Of a stretch of DNA of 64,000 bases, positions 41,856-49,880 are shown in pieces. Position numbers and translations under genes: made by a program. The stretch covers positions 496,001 through 560,000 of the forward strand of contig NZ_BOMB01000001.1 in the NCBI RefSeq assembly GCF_016861975.1, written 5' to 3'. Each line of letters begins with the position of its first letter. Position 1 is the first letter of the stretch. The notes below the pieces were generated by a model. The model did not search any database. It saw nothing but the letters and a program-made list of their open reading frames with translations, and was not told the DNA's origin. Origin of the DNA: Actinocatenispora rupis (GTDB taxonomy: Bacteria > Actinomycetota > Actinomycetes > Mycobacteriales > Micromonosporaceae).

Positions 41856-42923
41856 TCAGAGGAAGCGGCGCGCGCCCACGTACTCGTCGGCGTACCGGTG
41901 CTCGGCGACCGGCACGATCTCCACCGTGCTGACCTCGGTACTCGTGTTGTTCGGCGCGTCGATCTCGTACCCGTCGCCGAGGTACATGCCGACGTGGTGC
42001 ACGTAGCCGCTGGAGTACGCGTAGAACAGCAGGTCGCCGGGTTGCAGGTCGTCGTCCGCGACGGGCGTGCCGGCGGCGTACTGCGCGTCGGCGTCGCGGG
42101 GGATGGTCACGCCGTGCACGTCGTACACGGTGTGGGTGAAGCCGGAGCAGTCGAAGCCCCACGACGAGGTGCCGGCCCACACGTACGGCAGGCCCGCGTA
42201 CCGCTTCGCGGTGCGTACCAGGTCGGCGCCGGTGGGGCGGGGGATGTCGGTGGCCGCGGCGTACACGTGGGCGTCGGCGGTGGACAGCCAGGCGGGACCG
42301 TGGTCGGGCGTGGCGACCTCGATCGCGTCGCCGTGCCGGGACAGCACCGGCAGCCGGGTGTCCAGCGCCAGATCCATGATCCGCCGGGTACGCCGGGCGT
42401 CGGCGTACAGGCCGGTGGTGGTGGCGGTGACCAGGGCGAAGGGCCGGGTACTGGGCGAGCGCGGCGCGGCGAGCCGGGCGAACGCGGGATCGGTGCTGAC
42501 CTGTACGGCCGGCACCCAGCCCGGGTAGCCGAGCGGGTTGCGCGGGGTGGGCTGGCCGTCGACGGCCACGTGCAGCCAGTCGCCCCGGCGTTCGAGGATG
42601 GTGACCTTCGTGCCGTACAGCGCCTGGGTCTCCAGTTCGCCGACGAGCCAGCGCCGTTCGGCGAGCGACAGCCCGTCGGTCCAGGCGCGCAGGTCGACGG
42701 GGTTGCCGGTGGCCTTCGCGTCCACCGGCCGGTCCGTACCCGGGTCGACCCACAGGGTGGCCGCGGCGACGTCGACGTACCCGATCTCGGGGTCGGTCGC
42801 CTCCGGTCGGTGCTGCGCGGCGGCCGGCGCGGCGGCGATCGGCAGGGTGGCCAGCGCGGCGAGGACGGCCAGGGTACGGAGCAGGGCGGGCCGGCGGCGC
42901 GGCGTACGGGCGGTGACGGACAC
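41856..42923 (-). CDS. Secreted NlpC/P60 peptidoglycan endopeptidase
   Basis: 355 residues. The signal peptide (PALLRTLAVLAALATLPIAA, cleavage after AAAQ) is followed by SH3-like segments (about 60-215) and a C-terminal NlpC/P60 domain with catalytic Cys in GFDCSGFTHTVY, His in VHHVGMYLGDG and the third polar residue in EIDAPNN. It cleaves gamma-D-glutamyl-diamino-acid bonds in peptidoglycan stems, resembling the YkfC/murein hydrolase type. GTG 42923 with GGAGGAG gives the clean signal peptide. Not functionally tied to its neighbours. Confidence 0.9.
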   Translation of the reverse strand: MSVTARTPRRRPALLRTLAVLAALATLPIAAAPAAAQHRPEATDPEIGYVDVAAATLWVDPGTDRPVDAKATGNPVDLRAWTDGLSLAERRWLVGELETQALYGTKVTILERRGDWLHVAVDGQPTPRNPLGYPGWVPAVQVSTDPAFARLAAPRSPSTRPFALVTATTTGLYADARRTRRIMDLALDTRLPVLSRHGDAIEVATPDHGPAWLSTADAHVYAAATDIPRPTGADLVRTAKRYAGLPYVWAGTSSWGFDCSGFTHTVYDVHGVTIPRDADAQYAAGTPVADDDLQPGDLLFYAYSSGYVHHVGMYLGDGYEIDAPNNTSTEVSTVEIVPVAEHRYADEYVGARRFL

Positions 42924-43032
42924 GGGTGCTCCTCCGGGTACGACGACGGCCTCATCTTTCAACGCGTGCGACCCGATGGCAAGAAACCTTCCACCACGTG
43001 GATCTGTCGTACCCCCGGGCGAGGATGCCGGC

Positions 43033-43776
43033 ATGGACCTCACCGGTGCGGTCGCCGTGGTGACCGGCGCCGCGGTCGGGACCGGCCGGGCGATCGCCCG
43101 CCGGCTCGCCGCGGCCGGCGCCACCGTGGTGGCCGCGGACATCGACCCCGTCGGCGGCGCGCGCACCGTCGAGCTGATCGCCGATGCCGGCGGGCGCGCC
43201 GCGTTCCTCCGGGCGGACGTACGGGTCGAGGCGGACCTGCGCGCCCTCGTCGACACCACGCTCGCGCGCCACGGCCCGCCCCGCGTACTGGTGAACAACG
43301 CCGGCGGCGGACCCGGCCCCGCGCAACGCTTTCCGGCCGCCCCACCCGCCGTCTGGGGTGCCGTACTCGACGCGAACCTGCGCGGCGCGATGCTCGCCAC
43401 CCAGCTCGTCGTCGAGCCGATGCGCCGCGCCGGCGGCGGCGCCGTCGTCAACGTCGCGTCCACCGCCGGCCTCGGCCCCGCGCCGCACCCCTGGCCGGAG
43501 TACGCGGTGGCCAAGGCCGGGTTGATCCGGTTCACCGAGTGCCTGGCGCCGCTGCGCGAACGCTCCGGAGTACGGGTGGGCTGCGTGGTGCCCGACTGGG
43601 TGGGCACCGACCGGGCGTACGCGGAGCTGGCGGCGATGGGGCCGGCCGAGCGGGCGGCGGCCCCGCCCCTGGTGCCACTGGGCGAGCTGGCCGACGCCGT
43701 ACTCAGGCTGTGCACCGACGACACGCTCGCCGGTCGGGTGCTGGTGCTGCGTCCGGGCCCGGAGCCGACGGCCTGA
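43033..43776 (+). CDS. Short-chain dehydrogenase/reductase
   Basis: 247-residue SDR with VTGAAVGTGRAIARRL, Asp in VVAADIDPVGG (NAD preference), LVNNAGGGPG, Ser in VVNVASTAGLG, YxxxK in PEYAVAKAGLI and PDWVGTDRAY. The GIG of the usual cofactor loop reads GTG. Substrate unknown. ATG 43033 follows GAGGA. It stands alone between the NlpC/P60 gene, which diverges, and the ROK kinase 70 bases downstream. Confidence 0.88.
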   Translation: MDLTGAVAVVTGAAVGTGRAIARRLAAAGATVVAADIDPVGGARTVELIADAGGRAAFLRADVRVEADLRALVDTTLARHGPPRVLVNNAGGGPGPAQRFPAAPPAVWGAVLDANLRGAMLATQLVVEPMRRAGGGAVVNVASTAGLGPAPHPWPEYAVAKAGLIRFTECLAPLRERSGVRVGCVVPDWVGTDRAYAELAAMGPAERAAAPPLVPLGELADAVLRLCTDDTLAGRVLVLRPGPEPTA

Positions 43777-43846
43777 CCTGCGTGATCCTGGCACGGTTGC
43801 GGCGGGTGGTCGGCGAGGTGAACGGCCGGTGCGTTTGAATGCTGGC

Positions 43847-44953
43847 ATGTCTTCCCGTCAGGGCGTGACCCGCCGGTACCGGACCCGTCCGCCGTCCCGC
43901 TTCCTGCGCCGGCTCACCATCGGCATCGACATCGGCGGTACCAAGGTGGCCGGTGGCGTGGTGGACGCCGCCGGGCGGGTGCTGGACCGTACGCGGCGGG
44001 AGACGCCGGGGCGGAGCAAGAGCCCGAGCGAGGTCGAGGAGACCATCGCCGACGTGGTGGACGAGCTGACCGGCCGGCACGACGTGGCCGCGGTCGGCAT
44101 CGGTGCGGCCGGCTTCGTCGACGCGACCGGATCGTCCGTACTGTTCGCGCCGCACCTCTCGTGGCGGCACGAGCCGCTGCGCGAGGCGCTGTCGTCCCGG
44201 TTGCGCCTGCCCGTCGTGGTCGAGAACGACGCGAACTCCGCGGCCTGGGCGGAGTGGCGGTTCGGCGCCGGCCAGGGCGAGGAGCACCTGATCTGCATCA
44301 CCCTGGGCACCGGGATCGGCGGCGGCATCGTGGTCGACGGGCTGGTGCACCGGGGCAGGTTCGGCGTGGCCGGCGAGTTCGGGCACATGCAGGTGGTACC
44401 GGGCGGGCACCGGTGCGAGTGCGGCAACCGCGGCTGCTGGGAGCAGTACGCCAGCGGCAACGCCCTCGTACGCGAGGCGCGGGAGCTGGCCGCGGCGGAG
44501 TCGCCGGTGGCGCAGGCGTTGCTGGACAGGGCGGGCCGGGACGTCGCGGCGATCACCGGTCCGCTGGTGACGGAGGCGGCGATGGCCGGTGATCCGACGG
44601 CGATCGAGCTGTTCGACGAGATCGGGCACTGGCTCGGGGTCGGCCTGGCGGGCCTGGCCTGCGCCCTGGATCCCGGGTGTTTCGTGATCGGCGGCGGCGT
44701 GTCGGACGCCGGCGACCTGCTGTTGAACCCGGCGCGCGACGCGTACCGGCGGACCTTGTCGGGGCGCGGGTTCCGGCCGGAGGCGCGGATCGTACGGGCG
44801 AGTCTGGGCAACGAGGCGGGCCTGATCGGCGCGGCGGACCTGGCCCGCGAGGAGATCCGGCTGTTCGCCCGGGATCCGCGGCGCGCGTCGTACCGGCGCG
44901 GGCGCGGGTTCCTCCAGTCGAACTGGTTCGGCGACGGCCGTTCCGACGACTGA
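43847..44953 (+). CDS. ROK-family glucokinase-like sugar kinase
   Basis: 368 residues. ATP-binding IGIDIGGTKVAGGVVD, substrate region GIGAAGFVDATG, VVENDANSAAWAEWRFGAG and LGTGIGGGIVVDG. The ROK zinc site is intact: GEFGHMQV with CECGNRGCWEQYASG. It resembles actinobacterial GlkA but has about 28 extra basic N-terminal residues and a C-terminal Arg-rich tail. ATG 43847 is used; GTG 43829 with GAGGTG upstream is an alternative. It is convergent with the LacI gene of the sulfatase locus and may phosphorylate the hexose released there. Confidence 0.85.
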   Translation: MSSRQGVTRRYRTRPPSRFLRRLTIGIDIGGTKVAGGVVDAAGRVLDRTRRETPGRSKSPSEVEETIADVVDELTGRHDVAAVGIGAAGFVDATGSSVLFAPHLSWRHEPLREALSSRLRLPVVVENDANSAAWAEWRFGAGQGEEHLICITLGTGIGGGIVVDGLVHRGRFGVAGEFGHMQVVPGGHRCECGNRGCWEQYASGNALVREARELAAAESPVAQALLDRAGRDVAAITGPLVTEAAMAGDPTAIELFDEIGHWLGVGLAGLACALDPGCFVIGGGVSDAGDLLLNPARDAYRRTLSGRGFRPEARIVRASLGNEAGLIGAADLAREEIRLFARDPRRASYRRGRGFLQSNWFGDGRSDD

Positions 44954-44978
44954 CCCGGCGCCGGCGCACCGTTCTCGG

Positions 44979-44990
44979 TAAACCGGTTTA
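44979..44990. promoter_or_regulatory. Perfect LacI-type palindrome TAAACCGGTTTA
   Basis: TAAACCGGTTTA is fully self-complementary and contains the LacI gene stop codon. An almost identical site lies in the promoter of the same LacI gene (46027-46038), so both probably bind that regulator. At 25 bases past the ROK kinase stop it could act as a roadblock or remote operator. Confidence 0.6.
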
Positions 44991-46007
44991 GCCCGCGGTA
45001 CTCCCGCGCACGGTCAAGGTACGCGGCGACAATTCGGCGTGGCCCGGTGTGCCGGTGCGGAGCTGTTCGATCAACAGGGACACCGCGGTCGCGCCGTCCG
45101 CGTCGACGTCGTGCGCGAACGCACTGACCCGTGGCCGTACGAGCTCGCACAGGGGTGAGTCGTCCCAGGCGAGGACGGCGAGGTCGGCCGGGACGCGGAC
45201 GCCGAGTTCGGCGGCGGAACCGACGACGGTGACGGCCATCAGGTCCGAGTCGTACACGACGGCGGTGGGCGGCTCGGGGTCGTCGAGCAGCTCGCGGGTC
45301 GCGGCCAGCACCTGGTCGGCCACGTACCGGGTGTGTGCCTGGCGGGGGTCGGTGCCGAACAGCGTGCGGTGCGCGGCGGCGAACTCGGCGTGCCGGCGCG
45401 CCGCGTGCGCGAACCCGGCCGGCCCCGACACCCGGGCGATCCGGTGGTGGCCGAGCCCGGCGAGGTGGTCGAGGGCGGCGCGGAGGGTCGGACCGTCGTC
45501 GCCGGTGACGGTCGACAGGCCGGGCAGCGGCCCGGGCGCGCCGAGGGCGACGGTGGGGATGCCGAGGTCGGTGACGGCGGCGAGGCGCGGGTCGTCGGTC
45601 CGCAGGTCGGTGAGCACGAGGCCGTCGACCCGCCGCTCGGACCACCAGGCCCGGTAGATCTCGGCGGCGTCGCCGGGATGGTCGGTGACGGCGAGCAGCA
45701 GCGACCGGCCGTCGGCGTGCAGGGCTCGTTCGAGGCCGGCGATCAGGCGCATGTAGAAGGGTTCGACGCCGAGCAGCGAGCGCGGCCGGGTCACCACCAG
45801 GCCGACCGAGCCGCTGCGCAGGTTGGACAGCGACCGCGCGACCGTACTCGGGCGCCAGCCGAGGCGTTCGGCGGCGGCGAGGATGCGCGCGCGGGTGTCG
45901 GCGGAGACGCCGGGCCGTCCGTTCAGGGCGAACGACACCGCGCCCTTGGTCACGCCGACCTCGCGGGCGATGTCGGCGATCGTCGGCCGCCGGCCGGGCT
46001 CAACCAT
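44988..46007 (-). CDS. LacI-family regulator of the sulfatase/mannosidase locus
   Basis: 339 residues. The HTH (PTIADIAREVGVTKGAVSFA) with hinge RPSTVARSLSNLRSG is followed by a ligand domain (VDGLVLTDLRTDD, YDSDLMAVTVVG, LAVLAWDDSPLCELVRP). AAGGGA precedes ATG 46007. It is divergent from the transport-sulfatase-mannosidase operon, with operators in the shared spacer. The effector is probably an oligosaccharide imported by that operon; this is inference. Confidence 0.92.
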   Translation of the reverse strand: MVEPGRRPTIADIAREVGVTKGAVSFALNGRPGVSADTRARILAAAERLGWRPSTVARSLSNLRSGSVGLVVTRPRSLLGVEPFYMRLIAGLERALHADGRSLLLAVTDHPGDAAEIYRAWWSERRVDGLVLTDLRTDDPRLAAVTDLGIPTVALGAPGPLPGLSTVTGDDGPTLRAALDHLAGLGHHRIARVSGPAGFAHAARRHAEFAAAHRTLFGTDPRQAHTRYVADQVLAATRELLDDPEPPTAVVYDSDLMAVTVVGSAAELGVRVPADLAVLAWDDSPLCELVRPRVSAFAHDVDADGATAVSLLIEQLRTGTPGHAELSPRTLTVRGSTAG

Positions 46008-46026
46008 GTCGTTCCCTTCAAAGTAC

Positions 46027-46038
46027 TAAACCGGTATA
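46027..46038. promoter_or_regulatory. LacI operator in the divergent spacer
   Basis: TAAACCGGTATA differs by one base from the perfect palindrome at 44979-44990. On the minus strand it lies just upstream of a -10-like TACTTT (46025-46020) for the LacI gene, a position suited to autorepression. Confidence 0.6.
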
Positions 46039-46078
46039 CCACTGGTCGGGACAATCGCGGAAGTGGTGTCGGAAAACC

Positions 46079-46108
46079 TTGCGTGAATCGCATTCGCTGG
46101 TTTAGGTT
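46079..46108 (+). promoter_or_regulatory. Promoter of the sulfatase/mannosidase operon with operator half-site
   Basis: TTGCGT (46079-46084), an 18-base spacer and TAGGTT (46103-46108) form a plausible promoter 51 bases before the first binding-protein gene. GGTTTAG (46099-46105) overlaps the -10 and equals one half of the TAAACCGGTTTA operator. Confidence 0.55.
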
Positions 46109-46158
46109 CCTGGGCCAGTACCCGATCCTCACCAGGTCCCGGGAAAGGAGTGCGCCCC

Positions 46159-47442
46159 ATGGTACGGCTGGGTCGACGACGGTTGTTGGCGGGCGCGTTC
46201 GGGATGGGTGCGGGCGCGCTGCTCGCCGGTTGTTCGGATTCCGCCGGGCTGCGCGCGACGTTCTACGAGGGCTCCGCCGGCGTCAACCGGACGCTGTTGC
46301 GGTTCTTCCGGCGGCTCGCCGCGACGAGCCCGGAGCTGGCCGTCCGCCCGCAGTACGGGCCGTTCAACGGGTACTTCGACAAGCTCGCGGTGAGCTTCGC
46401 GGGCGGGTCGGCCGCCGACGTGGTGATGCTCGACCCGACCCACCTCGCCGACTACGCGCAGCGCGGCGCGCTGCGGCCGCTGGCCGACGCCGTACCGCGG
46501 TGGATCGACCCGGCGGGCTGCCGGCCCGACGTGCTGTCCGGCGGCAGCGTCGCCGGCACCCTCTACGGGGTTCCGGACGGGCAGCACACGCAGGCGTTGC
46601 TCGTCGACACCGAGGCGGCCGACCGGCTGGTACCGGCACCGGACGCGGCGACGCTGACGTGGGCCGAGTACGGGCGGTGGGCGGCGGAGGTGCACCGGGC
46701 CAGCGGCGGCCGGCGGTACGGCACGGAGGACGCGGGCGGGCTCGACTACGCGTTCGCGATCTGGCTGCGGCAGCGCGGCCGGCAGCTGTTCGACGCCGAC
46801 GGCCGGCTGGCGTTCGGGCGCGTCGACCTGGCCGACTGGCTCGCGTACTGGCAGGGCCTGCGGCGGTCGGGCGGCGCGGTGCCGACGTCGGTGAGCCTGG
46901 GGGAGACGGCCCGGCAGCTCGTCACCGGTACCGCGCTCGCCGGCTTCAACTACTCGAACATGCGCGGGGTCGCCTCGCAGGTGAAGACGACGCTGGCGAT
47001 GCGGCCGATGCCGTTGGGGCGCGCGGGCGAGCGGCCGGGCGCGTACCAGTACCTGGAGCCGACGACGATGCTGTGCGTCAACCGCCGTTCCCGGTACGCG
47101 GAGCGGGCGGTGCGGATCGCGGCGGCGCTGGTGGCCGCACCGTCGGCGGCGGGCCAGTTGGGCACCGTACTCGGATCGCCGCCGTCGAGGTCGGTGTTCA
47201 CCCGGGTGCGCGGCGCGGCGCGCGGGTTGGACCGCACGATCCTCGACTACGACGCGATGGTGCTGCGCGAGGGCACCGCGAGCGAGTACCCGGCGAGCCG
47301 GCCGGCGGGCGCGTACCAGTTGCTGTCGGGGAAGACGTGCCTGCTGAACCGGGCGAACGAGAGCGTCGGGTACGGCCTGGTGAAGCCCGGTGAGGCCGCG
47401 GCGGACTTCGTCCGGCAGGCCCGAAGCATCCTGCAGACCTGA
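46159..47442 (+). CDS. Carbohydrate ABC transporter binding lipoprotein 1
   Basis: 427-residue family-1 solute-binding protein. The Tat-like lipoprotein signal is GRRRLLAGAFGMGAGALLAG with lipobox LLAGCSD. The mature protein has FNGYFDKLAVSFAGGSAADV, PDGQHTQALLVDTEAADRL and QYLEPTTMLCVNRRS. GAAAGGAG precedes ATG 46159. It is a clear paralogue of the next gene along its whole length, so the importer has two receptors. It opens the operon behind the LacI-controlled promoter. Confidence 0.92.
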   Translation: MVRLGRRRLLAGAFGMGAGALLAGCSDSAGLRATFYEGSAGVNRTLLRFFRRLAATSPELAVRPQYGPFNGYFDKLAVSFAGGSAADVVMLDPTHLADYAQRGALRPLADAVPRWIDPAGCRPDVLSGGSVAGTLYGVPDGQHTQALLVDTEAADRLVPAPDAATLTWAEYGRWAAEVHRASGGRRYGTEDAGGLDYAFAIWLRQRGRQLFDADGRLAFGRVDLADWLAYWQGLRRSGGAVPTSVSLGETARQLVTGTALAGFNYSNMRGVASQVKTTLAMRPMPLGRAGERPGAYQYLEPTTMLCVNRRSRYAERAVRIAAALVAAPSAAGQLGTVLGSPPSRSVFTRVRGAARGLDRTILDYDAMVLREGTASEYPASRPAGAYQLLSGKTCLLNRANESVGYGLVKPGEAAADFVRQARSILQT

Positions 47443-47452
47443 GGGGGCACCG

Positions 47453-48742
47453 ATGACGGGACCGGGGATCGGCCGGCGCGCGTTCGGCGCGATGGGGCTG
47501 GGGCTGGGTGCGGCGGCGCTGGCCGGCTGCGGTACGGGCCGCGGCGACGGCCGGCAGCGCGCCACGTTCTACGGCGCGCCGGACGTGAACGCGGCGCTGG
47601 TGGCGGCGTTCGGGCTGTTGCGGCGCGAGCATCCGGAGCTGGCCGTGGACAGCGAGTTCGGCGCGTTCCAGGGCTACTACGACAAGCTCGCGACGCGGTT
47701 CGCGGGCGGCGCCGCGCCGGACGTGGTGATGATGGACTTCACCCACCTCGCCGGGTACGCGCAGCGCGGCGCGCTGCTGGACGTCACCCGGTACGCGCCG
47801 GATCCCGTCGACGGTGCCGCCGGCCGCCCCGCCGTACTCGACGGCGGACGCTTCCGCGACCGCCTCTACGGCGTGCCGATCGGTACGCACACGCAGGCGA
47901 TCGTGGTGCGCACCGACCTGGCCGCGAAGTACGGGGTGGCGGTGCCGGACGCGACGACGTGGGAGTCGTACGCGCGGATCTGCACCGACATCGGGAAAGC
48001 CAGTGGTGGCACGGTCTTCGGCACCGAGGACGGCGGCGGCAGCGACTTCGCCCTCGACATCTGGGTACGCCAGCGCGGCGGCCAGCTGTTCACCGAATCC
48101 GGCCGGCTCGGCGCCACGCGCGAGCACCTGGCCGAGTGGTTCGAGTACTGGCGGCGGCTGCGGGCGTCGGGCGGCGCGGCGTCCATCGACGTCACCGCGA
48201 ACACGACCGTACGGGCGCTGGTGGCGGGGCAGGCCGTGATCGGCTTCAACTTCTCCAACGCGACCGGCATCCAGGGCCAGGTGAAGGCGCCGCTGCGGAT
48301 GCTCACCATCCCGGGCGTCTCGGCGCGCGACCGGCCCGGGGCGTACCAGTACATCAAGCCGACGAACATGTTCAGCGTCAACCGGAGTACGGCGCGGCCG
48401 GACCGGGCGGCGCGGATCCTCGGCGCGTTCCTGACCGACGAGCGCGTCGCGGGGCGGCTCGGCATGACGCTGGGGTCGCCGCCGGCCCGCGCGGTGTTCG
48501 ACGCGGCACGGGCGAAGGCCACCGGCGTCGGCCGTACCATCCTCGACTTCGACGCGATGGTGCAGCGCAACGCGACCGCGACGCGGTACCCGCCGACCCG
48601 GCCGCTCGGCGCGGACCAGCTGCTGACGGCGACGGGCGCGCTGCTCGGCCGGCTCAACCTCAGCGTCGGCTACGGGCAGGTCAGCCCGCGGCAGGCGGCC
48701 GAGGACTTCGTCAACCAAGCCACCTCCTACCTCCAGGCGTGA
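47453..48742 (+). CDS. Carbohydrate ABC transporter binding lipoprotein 2
   Basis: 429-residue paralogue of the preceding receptor: Tat-like GRRAFGAMGLGLGAAALAGC lipoprotein signal, FQGYYDKLATRFAGGAAPDV, VPIGTHTQAIVVRTDLAAKY and YQYIKPTNMFSVNRST align position by position with receptor 1. Ten bases separate the two genes and GAGGGGG precedes ATG 47453. The ligand-facing residues differ enough that the two proteins may bind different oligosaccharides or sulfation states. Confidence 0.92.
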   Translation: MTGPGIGRRAFGAMGLGLGAAALAGCGTGRGDGRQRATFYGAPDVNAALVAAFGLLRREHPELAVDSEFGAFQGYYDKLATRFAGGAAPDVVMMDFTHLAGYAQRGALLDVTRYAPDPVDGAAGRPAVLDGGRFRDRLYGVPIGTHTQAIVVRTDLAAKYGVAVPDATTWESYARICTDIGKASGGTVFGTEDGGGSDFALDIWVRQRGGQLFTESGRLGATREHLAEWFEYWRRLRASGGAASIDVTANTTVRALVAGQAVIGFNFSNATGIQGQVKAPLRMLTIPGVSARDRPGAYQYIKPTNMFSVNRSTARPDRAARILGAFLTDERVAGRLGMTLGSPPARAVFDAARAKATGVGRTILDFDAMVQRNATATRYPPTRPLGADQLLTATGALLGRLNLSVGYGQVSPRQAAEDFVNQATSYLQA

Positions 48743-48752
48743 AGGGGACGAC

Positions 48753-49694
48753 GTGACCACCGTTGAGGACGTGAGCACCACGCGGGAGGCGACCGCCGCG
48801 CGGACGACCCGGCGCCGCGGCCGGCGACTCGCCGGGTACGCGTTCCTGTCGCCGTGGTTCGTGGGGTTCGCGGCGCTGACCGTCGGGCCGATGCTCGCCT
48901 CGCTGTACCTGTCGTTCACCGAGTACCCGATCCTGAGCCCGCCGAAGTGGGTCGGCCTGGCCAACTACCAGCGGCTGCTCACCGACGACCCGCGCTTCCT
49001 GTCCTCGTTGCAGGTCACCTTCACGTACGTGGTGGTCTCGGTGCCGCTGTCGGTCGCCGTGGCGCTGCTCGTCGCCGTACTGCTGAACCGCCGCGTACGT
49101 GGCGCCGGTGCGTACCGGTCGGCGTTCTACCTGCCGTCGCTGCTGGGCGGCAGCGTGGCGGTGGCGATCCTGTGGCGGCAGGTGTTCGGCCGTACCGGGC
49201 TCGTGAACTGGCTGCTCGGCCTGTTCGGGCTGCACGGACCGGACTGGGTCAGCGATCCGCGTACCGCGCTGGGCACGCTGATCCTGCTGCACGTGTGGCA
49301 GTTCGGCGCGCCGATGGTCATCTTCCTGGCCGCGCTGCGCCAGCAACCGCGCGAGCTGTACGAGCAGGCGGCGATCGACGGCGCCGGCCCGCTACGCCGG
49401 TTCGCGCACCTGACGCTGCCGCTGCTGTCGCCGGTGATCCTGTTCAACCTGCTGCTGTCGATGATCAACGGCTTCCAGGCGTTCACCCCGGCGTACGTGG
49501 TGTCCGGCGGGACCGGCGGCGTCTCGGACAGCAGCCTGTTCTACACGCTGTACCTGTACCAGCAGGGGTTCACGAACTTCCGGATGGGCTACGCGAGCGC
49601 CATGGCCTGGGTGCTGTTCGTCATCATCGCCGCGTTCGCCGCGCTGACGTTCGGTACCTCCAGGTTCTGGGTGCACTACGGAGACGAGCGATGA
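48753..49694 (+). CDS. Carbohydrate ABC transporter permease 1 (MalF/UgpA type)
   Basis: 313 residues with six predicted membrane helices (AGYAFLSPWFVGFAALTVGP first) after a basic, Thr/Arg-rich cytoplasmic tail. The ATPase-contact EAA loop is EQAAIDGAGPLRRFAHLTLP. GTG 48753 lies 10 bases after the receptor-2 stop. Its stop overlaps the first micro-ORF as ATGA. No ATP-binding gene occurs in this operon; a shared MsiK-type ATPase encoded elsewhere is the likely partner. Confidence 0.93.
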   Translation: MTTVEDVSTTREATAARTTRRRGRRLAGYAFLSPWFVGFAALTVGPMLASLYLSFTEYPILSPPKWVGLANYQRLLTDDPRFLSSLQVTFTYVVVSVPLSVAVALLVAVLLNRRVRGAGAYRSAFYLPSLLGGSVAVAILWRQVFGRTGLVNWLLGLFGLHGPDWVSDPRTALGTLILLHVWQFGAPMVIFLAALRQQPRELYEQAAIDGAGPLRRFAHLTLPLLSPVILFNLLLSMINGFQAFTPAYVVSGGTGGVSDSSLFYTLYLYQQGFTNFRMGYASAMAWVLFVIIAAFAALTFGTSRFWVHYGDER

Positions 49695-49726
49695 GCGAGC
49701 GTGGGCCGGAGGAGGAACGGCGATGA
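49691..49726 (+). CDS. Micro-ORF 0 (11 codons), coupled to permease 1
   Basis: Encodes MSERGPEEERR. Its ATG overlaps the permease-1 stop (ATGA) and is preceded by GGAG at 49680-49683. Its TGA overlaps the ATG of the next micro-ORF. It looks like a shortened form of the repeat-encoded peptides that follow. Whether a stable peptide is made is unknown. Confidence 0.45.
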   Translation: MSERGPEEERR

Positions 49727-49803
49727 GTGAGCGTGAGCGAGCGAGTCAGGGTCGTTGTGTGCTGTGCCTTGTCGGCGTTCCGACGAAGGAGGAACGGCGA
49801 TGA
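49723..49803 (+). CDS. Micro-ORF 1 (26 residues) from repeat copy 1
   Basis: Encodes a 26-residue basic peptide beginning MSERERASQGRCVLCLVGVP and ending in KEERR. It contains a CxxC pair. GGAGGA lies 6 bases before ATG, the ATG overlaps the micro-ORF 0 stop, and the TGA overlaps the micro-ORF 2 start. All four mismatches between repeat copies fall inside the CVLC/CAWC region. Confidence 0.5.
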   Translation: MSERERASQGRCVLCLVGVPTKEERR

Positions 49804-49880
49804 GTGAGCGTGAGCGAGCGAGTCAGGGTCGTTGTGCGTGGTGCCTCGTCGGCGTTCCGACGAAGGAGGAACGGCGATGA
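49800..49880 (+). CDS. Micro-ORF 2 (26 residues) from repeat copy 2
   Basis: Encodes a 26-residue peptide beginning MSERERASQGRCAWCLVGVP, ending in KEERR, differing from micro-ORF 1 only at two residues between the cysteines. It has its own GGAGGA. Its stop overlaps the ATG of permease 2 at 49877, so ribosomes could pass along the chain from permease 1 to permease 2 by repeated termination and re-initiation. Confidence 0.5.
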   Translation: MSERERASQGRCAWCLVGVPTKEERR

